Of a stretch of DNA of 9,994 nucleotides, positions 1 to 8,325 are shown one piece after another. The notes beneath the pieces were generated by a model. That model saw only the letters and a list, made by a program, of their open reading frames with translations. It did no database searches and was not told where the DNA came from. The stretch is from Anaerolineales bacterium (GTDB lineage Bacteria; Chloroflexota; Anaerolineae; Anaerolineales; UBA6663). The stretch lies in the NCBI GenBank assembly GCA_016789165.1, contig JAEURL010000562.1, positions 1-9,994 of the forward strand, given 5' to 3'. The translations under genes and the position numbers were made by a program. Within the stretch, counting starts at the first letter, position 1, and each line of letters opens with the position of its first letter.

Positions 1-982
<982 letters not shown>

Positions 983-986
<4 letters not shown>

Positions 987-1849
987 GCACGACCCTGCCG
1001 ACCCTGCCCGGGCGTCCCCGGCCTGCGCAAATACTCTCCGCGGCCCTGGCTGAGACACGTCTGCGCCTGACCAATATCAGCCGTTACCCCGGCCAACTGC
1101 TGATGGAGATCATCATCCCCATCGTCTTCGCGGCGATGCCCATCCTGCTGGGCCAAGCCACCGGCGGCGACCAGGCGGCCGCCAACTTCGCCCGCAATAC
1201 CGGCACCGCCAACTACGTGGCCTACCTGCTGATCGGGTCCAACGTCTTCACCATCGTCTCCAACGCCTTCTGGCACATCGCCTACTGGCTGCGCTTCGAG
1301 CAGGAGACGGGCACGCTCGAGTCGGTCTACCTGACGCCCACCTCCACCCTGACCCTGGCCGGCGGCGTGGCCCTGTACAGCGTGGTGCGCGGCCTGGCCG
1401 CGGCGCTGCTGGCCTATCTGCTCGGCTGCCTGATCTTTCAGGTGAACCCGCTGCAGGGCGACGTGCTGTTGGCGCTGGGCTTCGTGGCCGCCGGCCTGCT
1501 GCCCATCTACGGGCTGGCGCTGCTCTTCGGGGCCGTGGTGCTCAAAGTCAAGGAGTCCAATGCCCTGGTCAACCTGATGCAATGGGCGGTGAGCTTCCTG
1601 ATGGGGCTGTTCTACCCGGTGGCCGCCCTGCCGCCGCTGCTGCGGGCCGTGGCCCTGCTCTTCCCGCCCACCTGGCTCACCAACGGCGTGCGCTCGGCCC
1701 TGTTGGGCGTCGGCTACTTTTTCGGGGCGTGGTATCTGGATATGGCTGTGCTGTGGGTGTTCATGCTCTTCGCGCCGCTGTTCGGCTTCTGGGTCTTCAA
1801 CCGCGTGGAACGCGGCATTCAGCGCAATGAAGGCGTCGGGCAGTTCTAA
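983..1849 (+). CDS. ABC-2 type transporter permease (first of a paralogous pair)
   Basis: This is an integral membrane subunit of 288 residues and a likely partner of the preceding ATPase. I chose the GTG at 983 because it overlaps the ATPase stop by 4 nt (GTGA), a purine-rich GAGGA lies at 966-970, and no better start follows before the conserved N-terminal helix. Longer upstream readings in this frame lie inside the ATPase gene. It has about six hydrophobic segments (roughly 38-57, 77-98, 126-150, 160-185, 196-216 and 251-273). A cytoplasmic motif, EQETGTLESVYLTPTS at 106-121, is typical of ABC2_membrane permeases. The next gene is clearly a paralogue: its equivalent motif is DQKQGTLEMLYLSPAS, and both share a K-E-x-x-x-x-L-x-N-L segment and a F-x-P-x-A-A-L-P-x-x-L-R segment. 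The two proteins probably form a heterodimeric channel. Confidence 0.93.
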
Positions 1850-1862
1850 TCTCTGACCATCA

Positions 1863-1904
1863 CCCACGGCTCACTCCTTACTGCTCATCGGCCACCGCTC
1901 ACCC
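1863..1904. repeat. Degenerate heptad repeat in intergenic spacer
   Basis: The 74-nt gap between the two permease genes contains six consecutive 7-nt units, read as CCCACGG, CTCACTC, CTTACTG, CTCATCG, GCCACCG and CTCACCC. They fit a loose consensus CTCACYG. This strand is almost free of G outside unit ends, unlike the surrounding sequence. The units are too diverged to be certain, and a biased low-complexity spacer is the alternative. No promoter or hairpin terminator is visible in the gap. Confidence 0.35.
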
Positions 1905-1923
1905 TGTCCATCACCTGACCCGC

Positions 1924-2784
1924 ATGACCCCCTCCACCGCCTCCCCTCGGCCCCTGGCCGGCCCCGCCGCCTTCTTCAGCACGCTGGCGGCCATGGCGTG
2001 GAAGGAGCTGCTGATCATGCTGCGCTACCCGGTGGAGTTCGTGGCCTCCTTCGGGCAGGTCTTCCTGATCGTCACCAGCCTGACTCTGGCCGGCCTGATG
2101 TTCGCGGCGCCCGGCGAGCGGTCGACGGGCGTCAGCAACACGGCCGGCCTGGTGGTCTACGGCTTCATCCTGTTCATGTTCCTGGGCGACACCCTGTGGA
2201 CCATCGGCTACAACGTGCGCCGTGACCAGAAGCAGGGCACGCTGGAGATGCTCTACCTCAGCCCGGCCTCCAAGTTCGCCAACCTGCTCTCGCGCGTGAT
2301 CATCACCCTGGTGTGGACCGGGGCGCTGTGTGTGATGGCGGCCTTCTTGATGAGCGCCCTGATCGGCCGGCTGCCGGCCCACAACCTGCCGCTGGCCGCC
2401 CTGCTCCTGGTCCTGTCTCTGTCCGGCACCTTTGGCACGGGCTTCGCCTTCGCGGCCGTCACCCTGCGCCTCAAGGAAGCGGCCCAGACCCTGGCCAACC
2501 TGTTTCAGTTCGGGGTGATGGTGCTGTGCGCGCCGTTCTTCCCCTTCGCGGCCCTGCCGGAGGTCCTGCGCTGGGTGGCGCGCCTCCTGCCGCCGGCCTA
2601 CGCCGTGGATATGTTCCGCTCGACGCTGCTGGGCTATCCGACGGGTTATCCGGAGCTGGCGCCGCCGGCGGTGGGCCTGGCCGTGGTCGCGGCTTATGGC
2701 CTGCTGATGCCGGTGCTCGGCTACTGGCTGTACCGGCGCGAGGAGAACCTCGCCCGGCGCGCGGGCACGCTGTCTGAATATTGA
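1924..2784 (+). CDS. ABC-2 type transporter permease (second of a paralogous pair)
   Basis: This is the second membrane subunit of the exporter, 286 residues with about six hydrophobic segments (roughly 42-61, 75-95, 122-146, 156-178, 193-212 and 248-269). The motif DQKQGTLEMLYLSPAS at 101-116 and the RLKEAAQTLANL segment near 182-193 align with the preceding permease, so the two are diverged tandem duplicates. I chose the ATG at 1924 because the N-terminal stretch to the RYP motif aligns with the first permease. There is no Shine-Dalgarno sequence before it, and an ATG at codon 24 (1993) is the alternative. It is the only gene of the exporter that is not overlapped or closely coupled to the gene before it. 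The stop at 2782-2784 is followed within 30 nt by the next gene. Confidence 0.93.
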   Translation: MTPSTASPRPLAGPAAFFSTLAAMAWKELLIMLRYPVEFVASFGQVFLIVTSLTLAGLMFAAPGERSTGVSNTAGLVVYGFILFMFLGDTLWTIGYNVRRDQKQGTLEMLYLSPASKFANLLSRVIITLVWTGALCVMAAFLMSALIGRLPAHNLPLAALLLVLSLSGTFGTGFAFAAVTLRLKEAAQTLANLFQFGVMVLCAPFFPFAALPEVLRWVARLLPPAYAVDMFRSTLLGYPTGYPELAPPAVGLAVVAAYGLLMPVLGYWLYRREENLARRAGTLSEY

Positions 2785-2801
2785 GCGCCGTCCGGCGGAG
2801 T

Positions 2802-2806
2802 GAGGG
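2802..2806 (+). promoter_or_regulatory. Ribosome binding site deciding the ATG at 2814
   Basis: GAGGG lies 7 nt before the ATG. A TTG at 2781 in the same frame overlaps the previous stop as TTGA but has no purine-rich site before it. Starting there would add 11 residues that are not part of the SHOCT-like helix. Confidence 0.6.
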
Positions 2807-2813
2807 CCGGCCC

Positions 2814-3428
2814 ATGACGAACGAACAAGAACGCCTGAACATCCTGGAACAGATTGACGCCGGCCGGATCACGGCTGCCGAGGGCGTGCGCCGGCTGGAG
2901 GCGCTGACGGCCGGCCGCCCGCTGGGCACGGAGGCTCCCGCGCCGGAGCCGGAGCCGGCCGCCCGCGCCGCGCCGGCCGACGCCCCGCCGGATCTGGCCC
3001 ACTGGCGGCGCTGGTGGGTGTTCCCGTTTGGCGTGGGCCTGGCGCTGACCTTGCTTTCCAGCCTGGGGCTGTACTGGGCTTTGCGCGCGGCCGATTTTCG
3101 GCTGACCGGCTGGTTTTTCCTGGCGCTGCTGCCCTTCGCCGGCAGCGTGGCGCTGATGGCGCTGGCCGCCGCCAGCCGCGGCGCCCGCTGGCTGCACGTG
3201 CGCGTGAACACCGGCGGGGCGCGCCAGATCCGGCTGTCTTTCCCGCTGCCGATCCGGCTGACCGCCTGGGCGCTGCGGACCTTCGGACCGCGGCTCCCCC
3301 AGCTGAAACACACCAGCGTGGACGAGCTGATCCTGGCGCTGGGCGAAAGCACCTCCCCGCAGAACCCGCTGTACGTGGAGGTGGATGAGGGCCAGGCGGG
3401 CGAAAAAGTGCAGGTCTACATTGGCTGA
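2814..3428 (+). CDS. SHOCT-like (YvlB/LiaX N-terminal type) protein with two transmembrane segments
   Basis: This 204-residue protein starts with a short helical hairpin (1-32: E-R-x-x-I-L-E-Q-I-D-A-G-R-I-T-A-A-E-G-x-x-x-L) of the SHOCT-like type found at the N terminus of B. subtilis YvlB and enterococcal LiaX. A Pro/Ala/Glu-rich linker (about 35-60) follows, then two hydrophobic segments (about 68-90 and 98-119). The C-terminal domain (about 125-204) carries the pattern V-R-V-N...I-R-L-S-F-P-L-P and ends in a strand, EKVQVYIG. The next gene has the same head and tail without the membrane part, so the two are paralogues. Family members are linked to envelope-stress responses, but the molecular role is not known. 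The head and tail may bind a partner while the linker anchors the protein; that is inference. Confidence 0.8.
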   Translation: MTNEQERLNILEQIDAGRITAAEGVRRLEALTAGRPLGTEAPAPEPEPAARAAPADAPPDLAHWRRWWVFPFGVGLALTLLSSLGLYWALRAADFRLTGWFFLALLPFAGSVALMALAAASRGARWLHVRVNTGGARQIRLSFPLPIRLTAWALRTFGPRLPQLKHTSVDELILALGESTSPQNPLYVEVDEGQAGEKVQVYIG

Positions 3429-3465
3429 GGGCGGCCAGCTGGCGCCCGCGGCCTGAGGAGCAGCT

Positions 3466-3846
3466 ATGGCAACGGTCGAAGAGCGATTACGCGTGCTCAA
3501 GATGATCGAAGAAGGCAAGGTCAGCGCCGAGGAGGGCGCCAAGCTGTTAGCGGCTCTGGCCGAGAGCCGCAAGACGCCCAGCATCACCCTGGGCAGCACC
3601 GCCGGCGAGGCGCGCTGGTTCCGCGTGCGCGTGACGGACCTGGCCACCGGCAAGGCCAAGGTCAACGTGAACATCCCGATGGGCCTGGTGAACGTGGGCA
3701 TCAAGATGGGCGCGCGCTTTGCGCCCGGCCTGGAGGCCGAGCAGATGGAGGCCCTGGCCGAGGCCCTGCGCTCCGGCGCCACCGGCAAGGTCATCGACGT
3801 CACCGACGAGGAAGACGGCGAGCGCGTGGAGATCTTCATCGAATGA
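3466..3846 (+). CDS. Small soluble SHOCT-like (YvlB/LiaX N-terminal type) protein
   Basis: This is a 126-residue cytoplasmic-looking protein with no signal peptide or membrane segment. A strong site, GAGGAG at 3455-3460, sits 5 nt before the ATG. Residues 1-32 form the SHOCT-like helical hairpin (E-E-R-L-x-V-L-K-M-I-E-E-G-K-V-S-A-E-E-G). A short linker follows, then a compact alpha/beta domain (50-126) with VRVTDLATGKAKVNVNIPMG at 54-73 and an acidic end, DVTDEEDGERVEIFIE. This layout is common in Chloroflexota and resembles only the N-terminal part of the much longer YvlB. It is a paralogue of the preceding membrane-anchored protein. The stop overlaps the next ATG by 4 nt, so translation is probably coupled to the MFS exporter, which suggests a regulatory or sensing role for that transporter. 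Confidence 0.82.
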   Translation: MATVEERLRVLKMIEEGKVSAEEGAKLLAALAESRKTPSITLGSTAGEARWFRVRVTDLATGKAKVNVNIPMGLVNVGIKMGARFAPGLEAEQMEALAEALRSGATGKVIDVTDEEDGERVEIFIE

Positions 3847-5099
3847 ACGCCTCGGACTGGCGCCGGCCGTTCTTTGTCCTGTGGAGCGGCCAAGCCGTCT
3901 CGCTGTTTGGCAGCAGCCTGGTGCAGTTCGCCCTGATCTGGTGGCTGACCCAGACCACGGGCTCGGCCACGGTGCTGGCCACGGCCTCGCTGGTGGGCCT
4001 GCTGCCGCAGGTGCTGCTGGGGCCGGTGGCCGGCGTGGTGGTGGACCGCGCCAGCCGGCGCGTCGTCATGATCGTGGCCGACAGCCTGGTGGCCGCCTTC
4101 ACGCTCGGCCTGGCGTTGCTGTTCTGGGCCGGCCTGGCCCAGCTCTGGCACGTCTACGTCATCCTGTTGGCGCGTGCTGTGGCCGGCGCCTTTCATTTCC
4201 CGGCCATGCAGGCCTCCACCGGCCTGATGGTGCCGGAGGCGCAGCTGGCGCGCGTGGCCGGCTTCAACCAGACCCTGCAGGCCGGCATGGGCATCGTGGC
4301 CCCGCCGGTGGGAGCGCTGCTGTTGAGCCTGCTGCCCATGCAAGGCGTGCTGGCCGTGGACGTGGTCACGGCCGTGGCCGGCGTGGCGCCGCTCTTCTTC
4401 CTGCGCATCCCGCGCCCGCCGGCCCGCCCGGCCGGGGCCGCCCAGCCGAGCTTCACGGCTGACCTGGCGGCCGGCCTGCGCTACGTGGCCGGCTGGCCTG
4501 GCCTGCTGATCATTCTGGGCATGGCCGCGGTCATCAACCTGCTGCTCGTGCCGGCCGGCTCGCTTATCCCCATCCTGGTCACGCGCCACTTCGGCGGCGC
4601 GGCCGCGCAGCTGGCCACCATGGAGTCGGCCTTCAGCCTGGGCATGGTGGCCGGCGGCCTGGTGCTGGGCGTGTGGGGCGGCTTCAAGCGCCGGATTGTC
4701 ACCTCGCTGCTCGGGCTGGCCGGCCTGGGCCTGGGCACGCTGGTGGTGGGGCTGGCCCCGGCCGATGGGTTCTGGCTGGCCGTGGCCGGCAGCTTCGCCA
4801 TGATGGCCATGAGCGCGCTGACCAACGGCCCGCTGTTCGCGGTGCTGCAGGCGGCGGTGGCCCCCGAAATGCACGGCCGGGTCTTCACCCTGATCGGCAG
4901 CCTGTCCGCGCTGATGGCCCCGCTGGGCCTGCTGGCGGCCGGCCCGGTGGCCGACGCCCTGGGCGTGCAGGTCTGGTATCAGCTGGGCGGCCTGGCCTGT
5001 TTGGTGATGGCCGGCCTCGGCCTGGCCTTGCCGGTGGTGCGGGACTTGGAGGCCCGCCGGCCGGCCGCGCCGGCGCCCACCCCGATCGCGGCCGACTGA
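3843..5099 (+). CDS. Major facilitator superfamily exporter (EntS/MefA-like), first of a paralogous pair
   Basis: This 418-residue membrane protein shows the pattern of a 12-helix MFS drug or siderophore exporter of the MFS_3 type. The N-terminal helix has LWSGQAVSLFG (13-23), followed by motif A between helices 2 and 3, GPVAGVVVDRASRR (60-73). A polar loop with R-P-P-A-R-P at about 190-202 separates the two halves. The second half carries the repeated motif-A-like loop WGGFKRR (278-284) and P-E-M-H-G-R-V-F (341-348). The ATG at 3843 overlaps the previous stop by 4 nt. Homologues export macrolides, enterobactin or other small molecules with the proton gradient; the substrate here is unknown. 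It is the closer member of a pair with the next gene, sharing the GSAT motif, motif A, GGFKRR and HGRVF/QGRVF. Confidence 0.93.
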   Translation: MNASDWRRPFFVLWSGQAVSLFGSSLVQFALIWWLTQTTGSATVLATASLVGLLPQVLLGPVAGVVVDRASRRVVMIVADSLVAAFTLGLALLFWAGLAQLWHVYVILLARAVAGAFHFPAMQASTGLMVPEAQLARVAGFNQTLQAGMGIVAPPVGALLLSLLPMQGVLAVDVVTAVAGVAPLFFLRIPRPPARPAGAAQPSFTADLAAGLRYVAGWPGLLIILGMAAVINLLLVPAGSLIPILVTRHFGGAAAQLATMESAFSLGMVAGGLVLGVWGGFKRRIVTSLLGLAGLGLGTLVVGLAPADGFWLAVAGSFAMMAMSALTNGPLFAVLQAAVAPEMHGRVFTLIGSLSALMAPLGLLAAGPVADALGVQVWYQLGGLACLVMAGLGLALPVVRDLEARRPAAPAPTPIAAD

Positions 5100-5177
5100 T
5101 CAGCCCCCACGCGCGTCCGCCGCCTGGCCTAGAACCTGGCCGGCGCGCGGCGAGTATTAACCCCTGGAGAGCCCGCT

Positions 5178-6548
5178 ATGACCTCAGCCCCCCGTCCCCG
5201 CGGCATGTTCGGCTTCACCCTGATCTGGCTGGGCCAGATTGTCTCGGTGCTGGCCACCAACATGACCCACTTTGCACTGACCATCTGGATCTTCGAGAAG
5301 ACCGGCAGCGCCACCGCGCTGGGCCTGCAGCAGGTCTTCTTCATCACGCCCTTCCTGCTGCTCTCGCCCATCGCCGGCGCCATGGTGGACCGCCACAACC
5401 GCAAGTTGATGATGATGGTCAGCGATCTGGGCGCCGGCCTGGTGACCGTGGCGTTCCTGCTCCTGCAGGCGGCCGGCCGGCTGGAGGTCTGGCACCTGTA
5501 CGTCGGCGCCGTCATCGCCGGTCTGGGCAATTGCTTCCAGTGGCCGGCCTACTCGGCCGCCATCACGACCATGGTCTCCAAGGAGCAGTACGGGCGCGCC
5601 AACGGCATGATGTCGCTGGTGGAGATGGGCCCGGGCGTCCTGGCGCCGCTGCTGGCCGGCGCGCTCCTGCCGCTGATCGGCCTGACGGGCGTGATGACTG
5701 TCGACGTGGTCACGTTCCTGGTGGCGATCGCGGCGCTGCTGGTGGTGCACATCCCGCAGCCGCCGGCCAGCGAAGAGGGCCGGCGGGCCGCCCAGGGCAG
5801 CCTGCTCCAGGACGCGGCCTACGGCTTCCGCTACATCTTCCGCCGGCCCAGCCTGCTGGGCCTGCAGTTGACTTTCTTCTTCGGCAACCTGTTCTCGGGC
5901 ATCGCCATGACGGTGCTGGCCCCGATGCTGCTCTCCCGGACCGGCAACGACGAAGGCGCGCTGGGCCTGGCGCTTTCGGCCGGCGCCGTGGGCGGCGTGG
6001 TGGGCGGCGTGCTGATGAGCGCCTGGGGCGGTTTCAAGCGGCGCGTGCACGGCGTGCTGCTGGGCTGGGTCTGGAGCGGCCTGTTCGGTCTGGTGCTGGT
6101 TGGGCTGGGCCGCGATCTGACCGCCTGGGCGGTGTTCATGTTTGTGGGCGCCCTGCCGTTTGCGGTCGTCAACGGCTCCAACCAGGCCATCTGGCAGGCC
6201 AAGGTGGCGCCGGACGTGCAGGGCCGGGTCTTCGCCGCGCGCCGGCTGATCGCCTGGCTGACCAACCCGATCTCGCCCATCATCGGCGGCGTGCTGGCGG
6301 ATTACGTCCTTGGCCCGGCCCTGAACCAGGGCGGGCCGCTGACCGGGGCGTTTAGCTGGCTGGTGGGCACCGGGCCGGGCGCCGGCATGGCGCTGCTGAT
6401 GATCGGCTGCGGCGTGCTGGCGGCGCTGGTGGGGGCGGGCGGTTATTTTGTGCCGGCCATCCGCTACGCGGAGAGCCGGCTGCCTGACCATGACGCGGCG
6501 GCGCCGGTCCCGGCCGCCGCGCGTGAGTCGGGCGTAGTGGCCGACTGA
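5178..6548 (+). CDS. Major facilitator superfamily exporter, second of a paralogous pair
   Basis: This 456-residue protein is a 12-TM MFS exporter preceded by GGAGA at 5166-5170, 7 nt before the ATG. It contains IWLGQIVSVLATNMTHFAL (16-34), motif A GAMVDRHNRK (67-76), WGGFKRR (283-289) and P-D-V-Q-G-R-V-F (345-352). All are counterparts of the preceding MFS protein. It differs by an extra loop of about 25 residues between the last two helices (about 378-402, ending LVGTGPGAGMALL), a feature I associate with an MFS branch frequent in Chloroflexota and cyanobacteria. The two proteins are therefore diverged paralogues rather than a recent copy. Both end in a short polar tail finishing in A-D. 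The 78-nt gap before it is the second longest in the run, so an internal promoter is possible though none is convincing. The substrate is unknown. Confidence 0.93.
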   Translation: MTSAPRPRGMFGFTLIWLGQIVSVLATNMTHFALTIWIFEKTGSATALGLQQVFFITPFLLLSPIAGAMVDRHNRKLMMMVSDLGAGLVTVAFLLLQAAGRLEVWHLYVGAVIAGLGNCFQWPAYSAAITTMVSKEQYGRANGMMSLVEMGPGVLAPLLAGALLPLIGLTGVMTVDVVTFLVAIAALLVVHIPQPPASEEGRRAAQGSLLQDAAYGFRYIFRRPSLLGLQLTFFFGNLFSGIAMTVLAPMLLSRTGNDEGALGLALSAGAVGGVVGGVLMSAWGGFKRRVHGVLLGWVWSGLFGLVLVGLGRDLTAWAVFMFVGALPFAVVNGSNQAIWQAKVAPDVQGRVFAARRLIAWLTNPISPIIGGVLADYVLGPALNQGGPLTGAFSWLVGTGPGAGMALLMIGCGVLAALVGAGGYFVPAIRYAESRLPDHDAAAPVPAAARESGVVAD

Positions 6549-6556
6549 AGCCGGCC

Positions 6557-6562
6557 GGGAGG
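6557..6562 (+). promoter_or_regulatory. Ribosome binding site deciding the GTG at 6570
   Basis: GGGAGG lies 7 nt before a GTG codon and only 8 nt after the previous stop. It is one of the strongest sites in the window and supports the non-ATG start of the next gene. Confidence 0.7.
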
Positions 6563-6569
6563 TTCAAAC

Positions 6570-7385
6570 GTGGCAACCAAAGCGGCCTGGGCAAATGGTG
6601 GGTGGGCCGCCATCCCTCCGGCGCGGCGCACGCGGGCCTTCGCCAGCGCGCTGTACGGCGGGGTGGGCGGCACGGTCTTTGCATTGGTGGTCGGCCTGGC
6701 CGACCCGCTGCTGATCCGCGATCTGCCGCTGCGCGTGGATGGGCCGGCCCTGCTGGCGGTCTGGGCGCTGGCCGGCCTGGGCCTGGCGGCGCTGGGCGCG
6801 CTGGCGGCCTGGCCGCGTTCCGGCTGGCTGGGAGTCCTGCTTGGGTCCATCGGCGTGGCCGGCGTGGTGCTGGGCGTGAGCCTGATCCAGGCCCAGGTCT
6901 GGGTGCCGGCCGGCATTGTGGTGCTGCTCTTGACCCTGCCGCCGCTGATGGTGGTCTGCGCGCCGCTGGCCCTGATCCTGCGCTGGCTGGGGGAACGGCA
7001 CTGGCGCGCCGTGGATTTTGCGCGCCCGGACCTGCGCCAGGTCATCGCGCTGCAGCTGGCGTTGGCGGCCGGCCTGGGGCTGGTTACGGGCGCCTTCCTG
7101 CGCCTGCCGCCGCGCGCCCAGCAGGCGGCGCGGGAGGTGCACCGCCGCCTGCAGCTGCACACCGCGGATGAACTGCCGGTGCCGGAGGCCGAGCGCGCGG
7201 CCTTCGCCGCGCACCTCGGCCAGCCTTATCAGCTGGAGGCGTGGACGTCCCGCCAATCGGCCTCCGGCTATGACGTGGCCATCGCCTACGCGGACGGCTT
7301 CACGCTGACCTGCGTGGTGGTGGTCGTGCCGAGCCAAGATCCGTATCTGCGCGGCTGCACGGCCGGCGCCCCAGCATCCCGGTGA
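6570..7385 (+). CDS. Multi-pass membrane protein of unknown family, first of a paralogous pair
   Basis: I do not recognise this 271-residue protein. It starts at a GTG with a strong upstream GGGAGG. After a basic N terminus (PPARRTRAF) it has about five hydrophobic segments (roughly 26-48, 60-81, 85-107, 111-137 and 156-177). A C-terminal domain of about 90 residues follows (178-271) that, by the helix count, would lie outside the membrane. That domain has an R-E-V-H-R-R-L helix at 188-194, a Tyr/Asp-rich strand pair (SGYDVAIAYADGFTLTCVV, 232-250) and two cysteines (C248, C263). The next gene has the same plan and matching motifs (DLPLRVD/DVPLGVD, AWPRSGW/AWPEAGW, DVAIAYADGF/DVRIAFADGY). Possible roles are a sensor or an accessory subunit of the neighbouring exporters; both are guesses from context. 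Confidence 0.8.
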   Translation: MATKAAWANGGWAAIPPARRTRAFASALYGGVGGTVFALVVGLADPLLIRDLPLRVDGPALLAVWALAGLGLAALGALAAWPRSGWLGVLLGSIGVAGVVLGVSLIQAQVWVPAGIVVLLLTLPPLMVVCAPLALILRWLGERHWRAVDFARPDLRQVIALQLALAAGLGLVTGAFLRLPPRAQQAAREVHRRLQLHTADELPVPEAERAAFAAHLGQPYQLEAWTSRQSASGYDVAIAYADGFTLTCVVVVVPSQDPYLRGCTAGAPASR

Positions 7386-7389
7386 CGCC

Positions 7390-8244
7390 ATGACCACTCA
7401 ACGTGAAAACGCCTCCGAACTGATCTGGGAAAGCTCGGCCGGGCCCGGCGCGGAGGCGGGCTGGCGCCTCAGCCGGCCGGCGGCCGGCGCCCTGGTGGGC
7501 GTGCTGCTGGGCTTGGTCTATACCCTGGTGGCGGCCGTCATCGACTCGGTGTTGATGCCCGATGTGCCGCTGGGGGTGGATTGGCCGGCGCTGTGGGGCA
7601 AGCTGGCGCTGGCCGGCCTGGGCGGCGCGGCGCTGGGCGTGCTGACGGCCTGGCCGGAGGCGGGCTGGCAGGGCGTCGTGGCCGGCGCGGCCGCCTTCGT
7701 GGCCTGGTCCTTCGGGCAATCTTACCTGCAGCTGCGGGCCGCCTCGCTGATCTTGCTGCCGCTGTTTGTGCCGTTGGTGATGATGAGCCTGCCGGTGACC
7801 CTCTTCCTGCGCTGGGGCGCCAACCGCCAGGCGGCCGTGCTGTCTGAGGGCGGCTGGGCGCGCTGGCGGGGCCAGCTCTGGCTGGTAATGGTGGTCCTGG
7901 CGGTGGGCGGCTTTGCCGGCTCCTGGTCGCAGATGCCGGCCGCCTCGCAGGAGGCGGTGCGCCGCGTGCACCGGCTGCTGGGGCGGACCTTTGCGGAAGC
8001 GGCTGGCGCGCCGCTGCCGGCCGCCTTCCAGGCTGTGCCGGAGGTGCGTGCCCATGCGGACAGCCCCTACACCCTCGGCCAGGAGCCGGTGCCCAACACC
8101 GCTCAGGTGGACGTGCGCATCGCCTTCGCGGATGGGTACCGGATGCGCTGCCTGGTGGACGGCAACGGCGGCCCGATGGTCTGCCGGCCGGGTGACCAGC
8201 CCATCTTCGGCGGCGAGCTGATTAATCCGGCCGACCAGCGCTGA
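7390..8244 (+). CDS. Multi-pass membrane protein of unknown family, second of a paralogous pair
   Basis: I do not recognise this 284-residue protein, a diverged paralogue of the preceding gene. It begins 4 nt after that gene's stop, with only a weak GGTGA site that includes the stop codon, so translation is probably coupled. About five hydrophobic segments are visible (roughly 30-54, 68-88, 94-110, 117-141 and 162-180). The C-terminal domain (about 181-284) repeats the VRRVHRLL helix at 190-197, DVRIAFADGYRMRCLV at 241-256 and two cysteines (C254, C265), which could form a disulphide outside the membrane. Conserved points between the two proteins are the V-D-x-P-A-L and A-W-P-x-x-G-W loops and the F/Y-A-D-G-F/Y strand. 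No catalytic motif, metal site or signal peptide was found, so no function is assigned. Confidence 0.8.
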   Translation: MTTQRENASELIWESSAGPGAEAGWRLSRPAAGALVGVLLGLVYTLVAAVIDSVLMPDVPLGVDWPALWGKLALAGLGGAALGVLTAWPEAGWQGVVAGAAAFVAWSFGQSYLQLRAASLILLPLFVPLVMMSLPVTLFLRWGANRQAAVLSEGGWARWRGQLWLVMVVLAVGGFAGSWSQMPAASQEAVRRVHRLLGRTFAEAAGAPLPAAFQAVPEVRAHADSPYTLGQEPVPNTAQVDVRIAFADGYRMRCLVDGNGGPMVCRPGDQPIFGGELINPADQR

Positions 8245-8314
8245 CCGGCGGGCGCAACTAACCGGCCGGCGGTGCGTAATCTTTAGTGCACGCTGCGGAT
8301 GGGCCGCGGCGCGC

Positions 8315-8318
8315 GGAG
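8315..8318 (+). promoter_or_regulatory. Ribosome binding site deciding the ATG at 8326
   Basis: GGAG lies 7 nt before the ATG at 8326. An in-frame ATG at 8299 has no such site and would add nine residues ahead of the family's usual N terminus. Confidence 0.6.
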
Positions 8319-8325
8319 TCTTGTC

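Noticed and set aside
2721..4874. A 717-codon open frame on the minus strand
   Set aside because: Its product is rich in His, Gln, Arg and Gly with no recognisable domain, and it lies opposite three well-supported plus-strand genes. It is a by-product of GC-rich third codon positions.
5132..5160. Promoter with TATTAA (5155-5160) as -10 before the second MFS gene
   Set aside because: The -35 region (GAACCT) is poor and the -10 would leave only about 18 nt before the ATG, overlapping the ribosome binding site region.
4673..6355. A 560-codon open frame on the plus strand across both MFS genes
   Set aside because: It overlaps two clear MFS exporters in another frame, spans their intergenic gap, and has low-complexity Gly/Arg/Pro composition without membrane helices.
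4010..7930. Very frequent GCCGGC/GGCCGG palindromes as a genome-wide signal motif
   Set aside because: Most copies fall on Ala-Gly codons (GCC GGC) in hydrophobic segments of a GC-rich genome. Without a count against codon-shuffled sequence there is no reason to call it a motif.
8254..8282. Promoter with TAATCT (8277-8282) as -10 before the YvlD-like gene
   Set aside because: The hexamer at the -35 distance (GCAACT) does not match any known consensus, and a single AT-rich hexamer in this composition is weak evidence.
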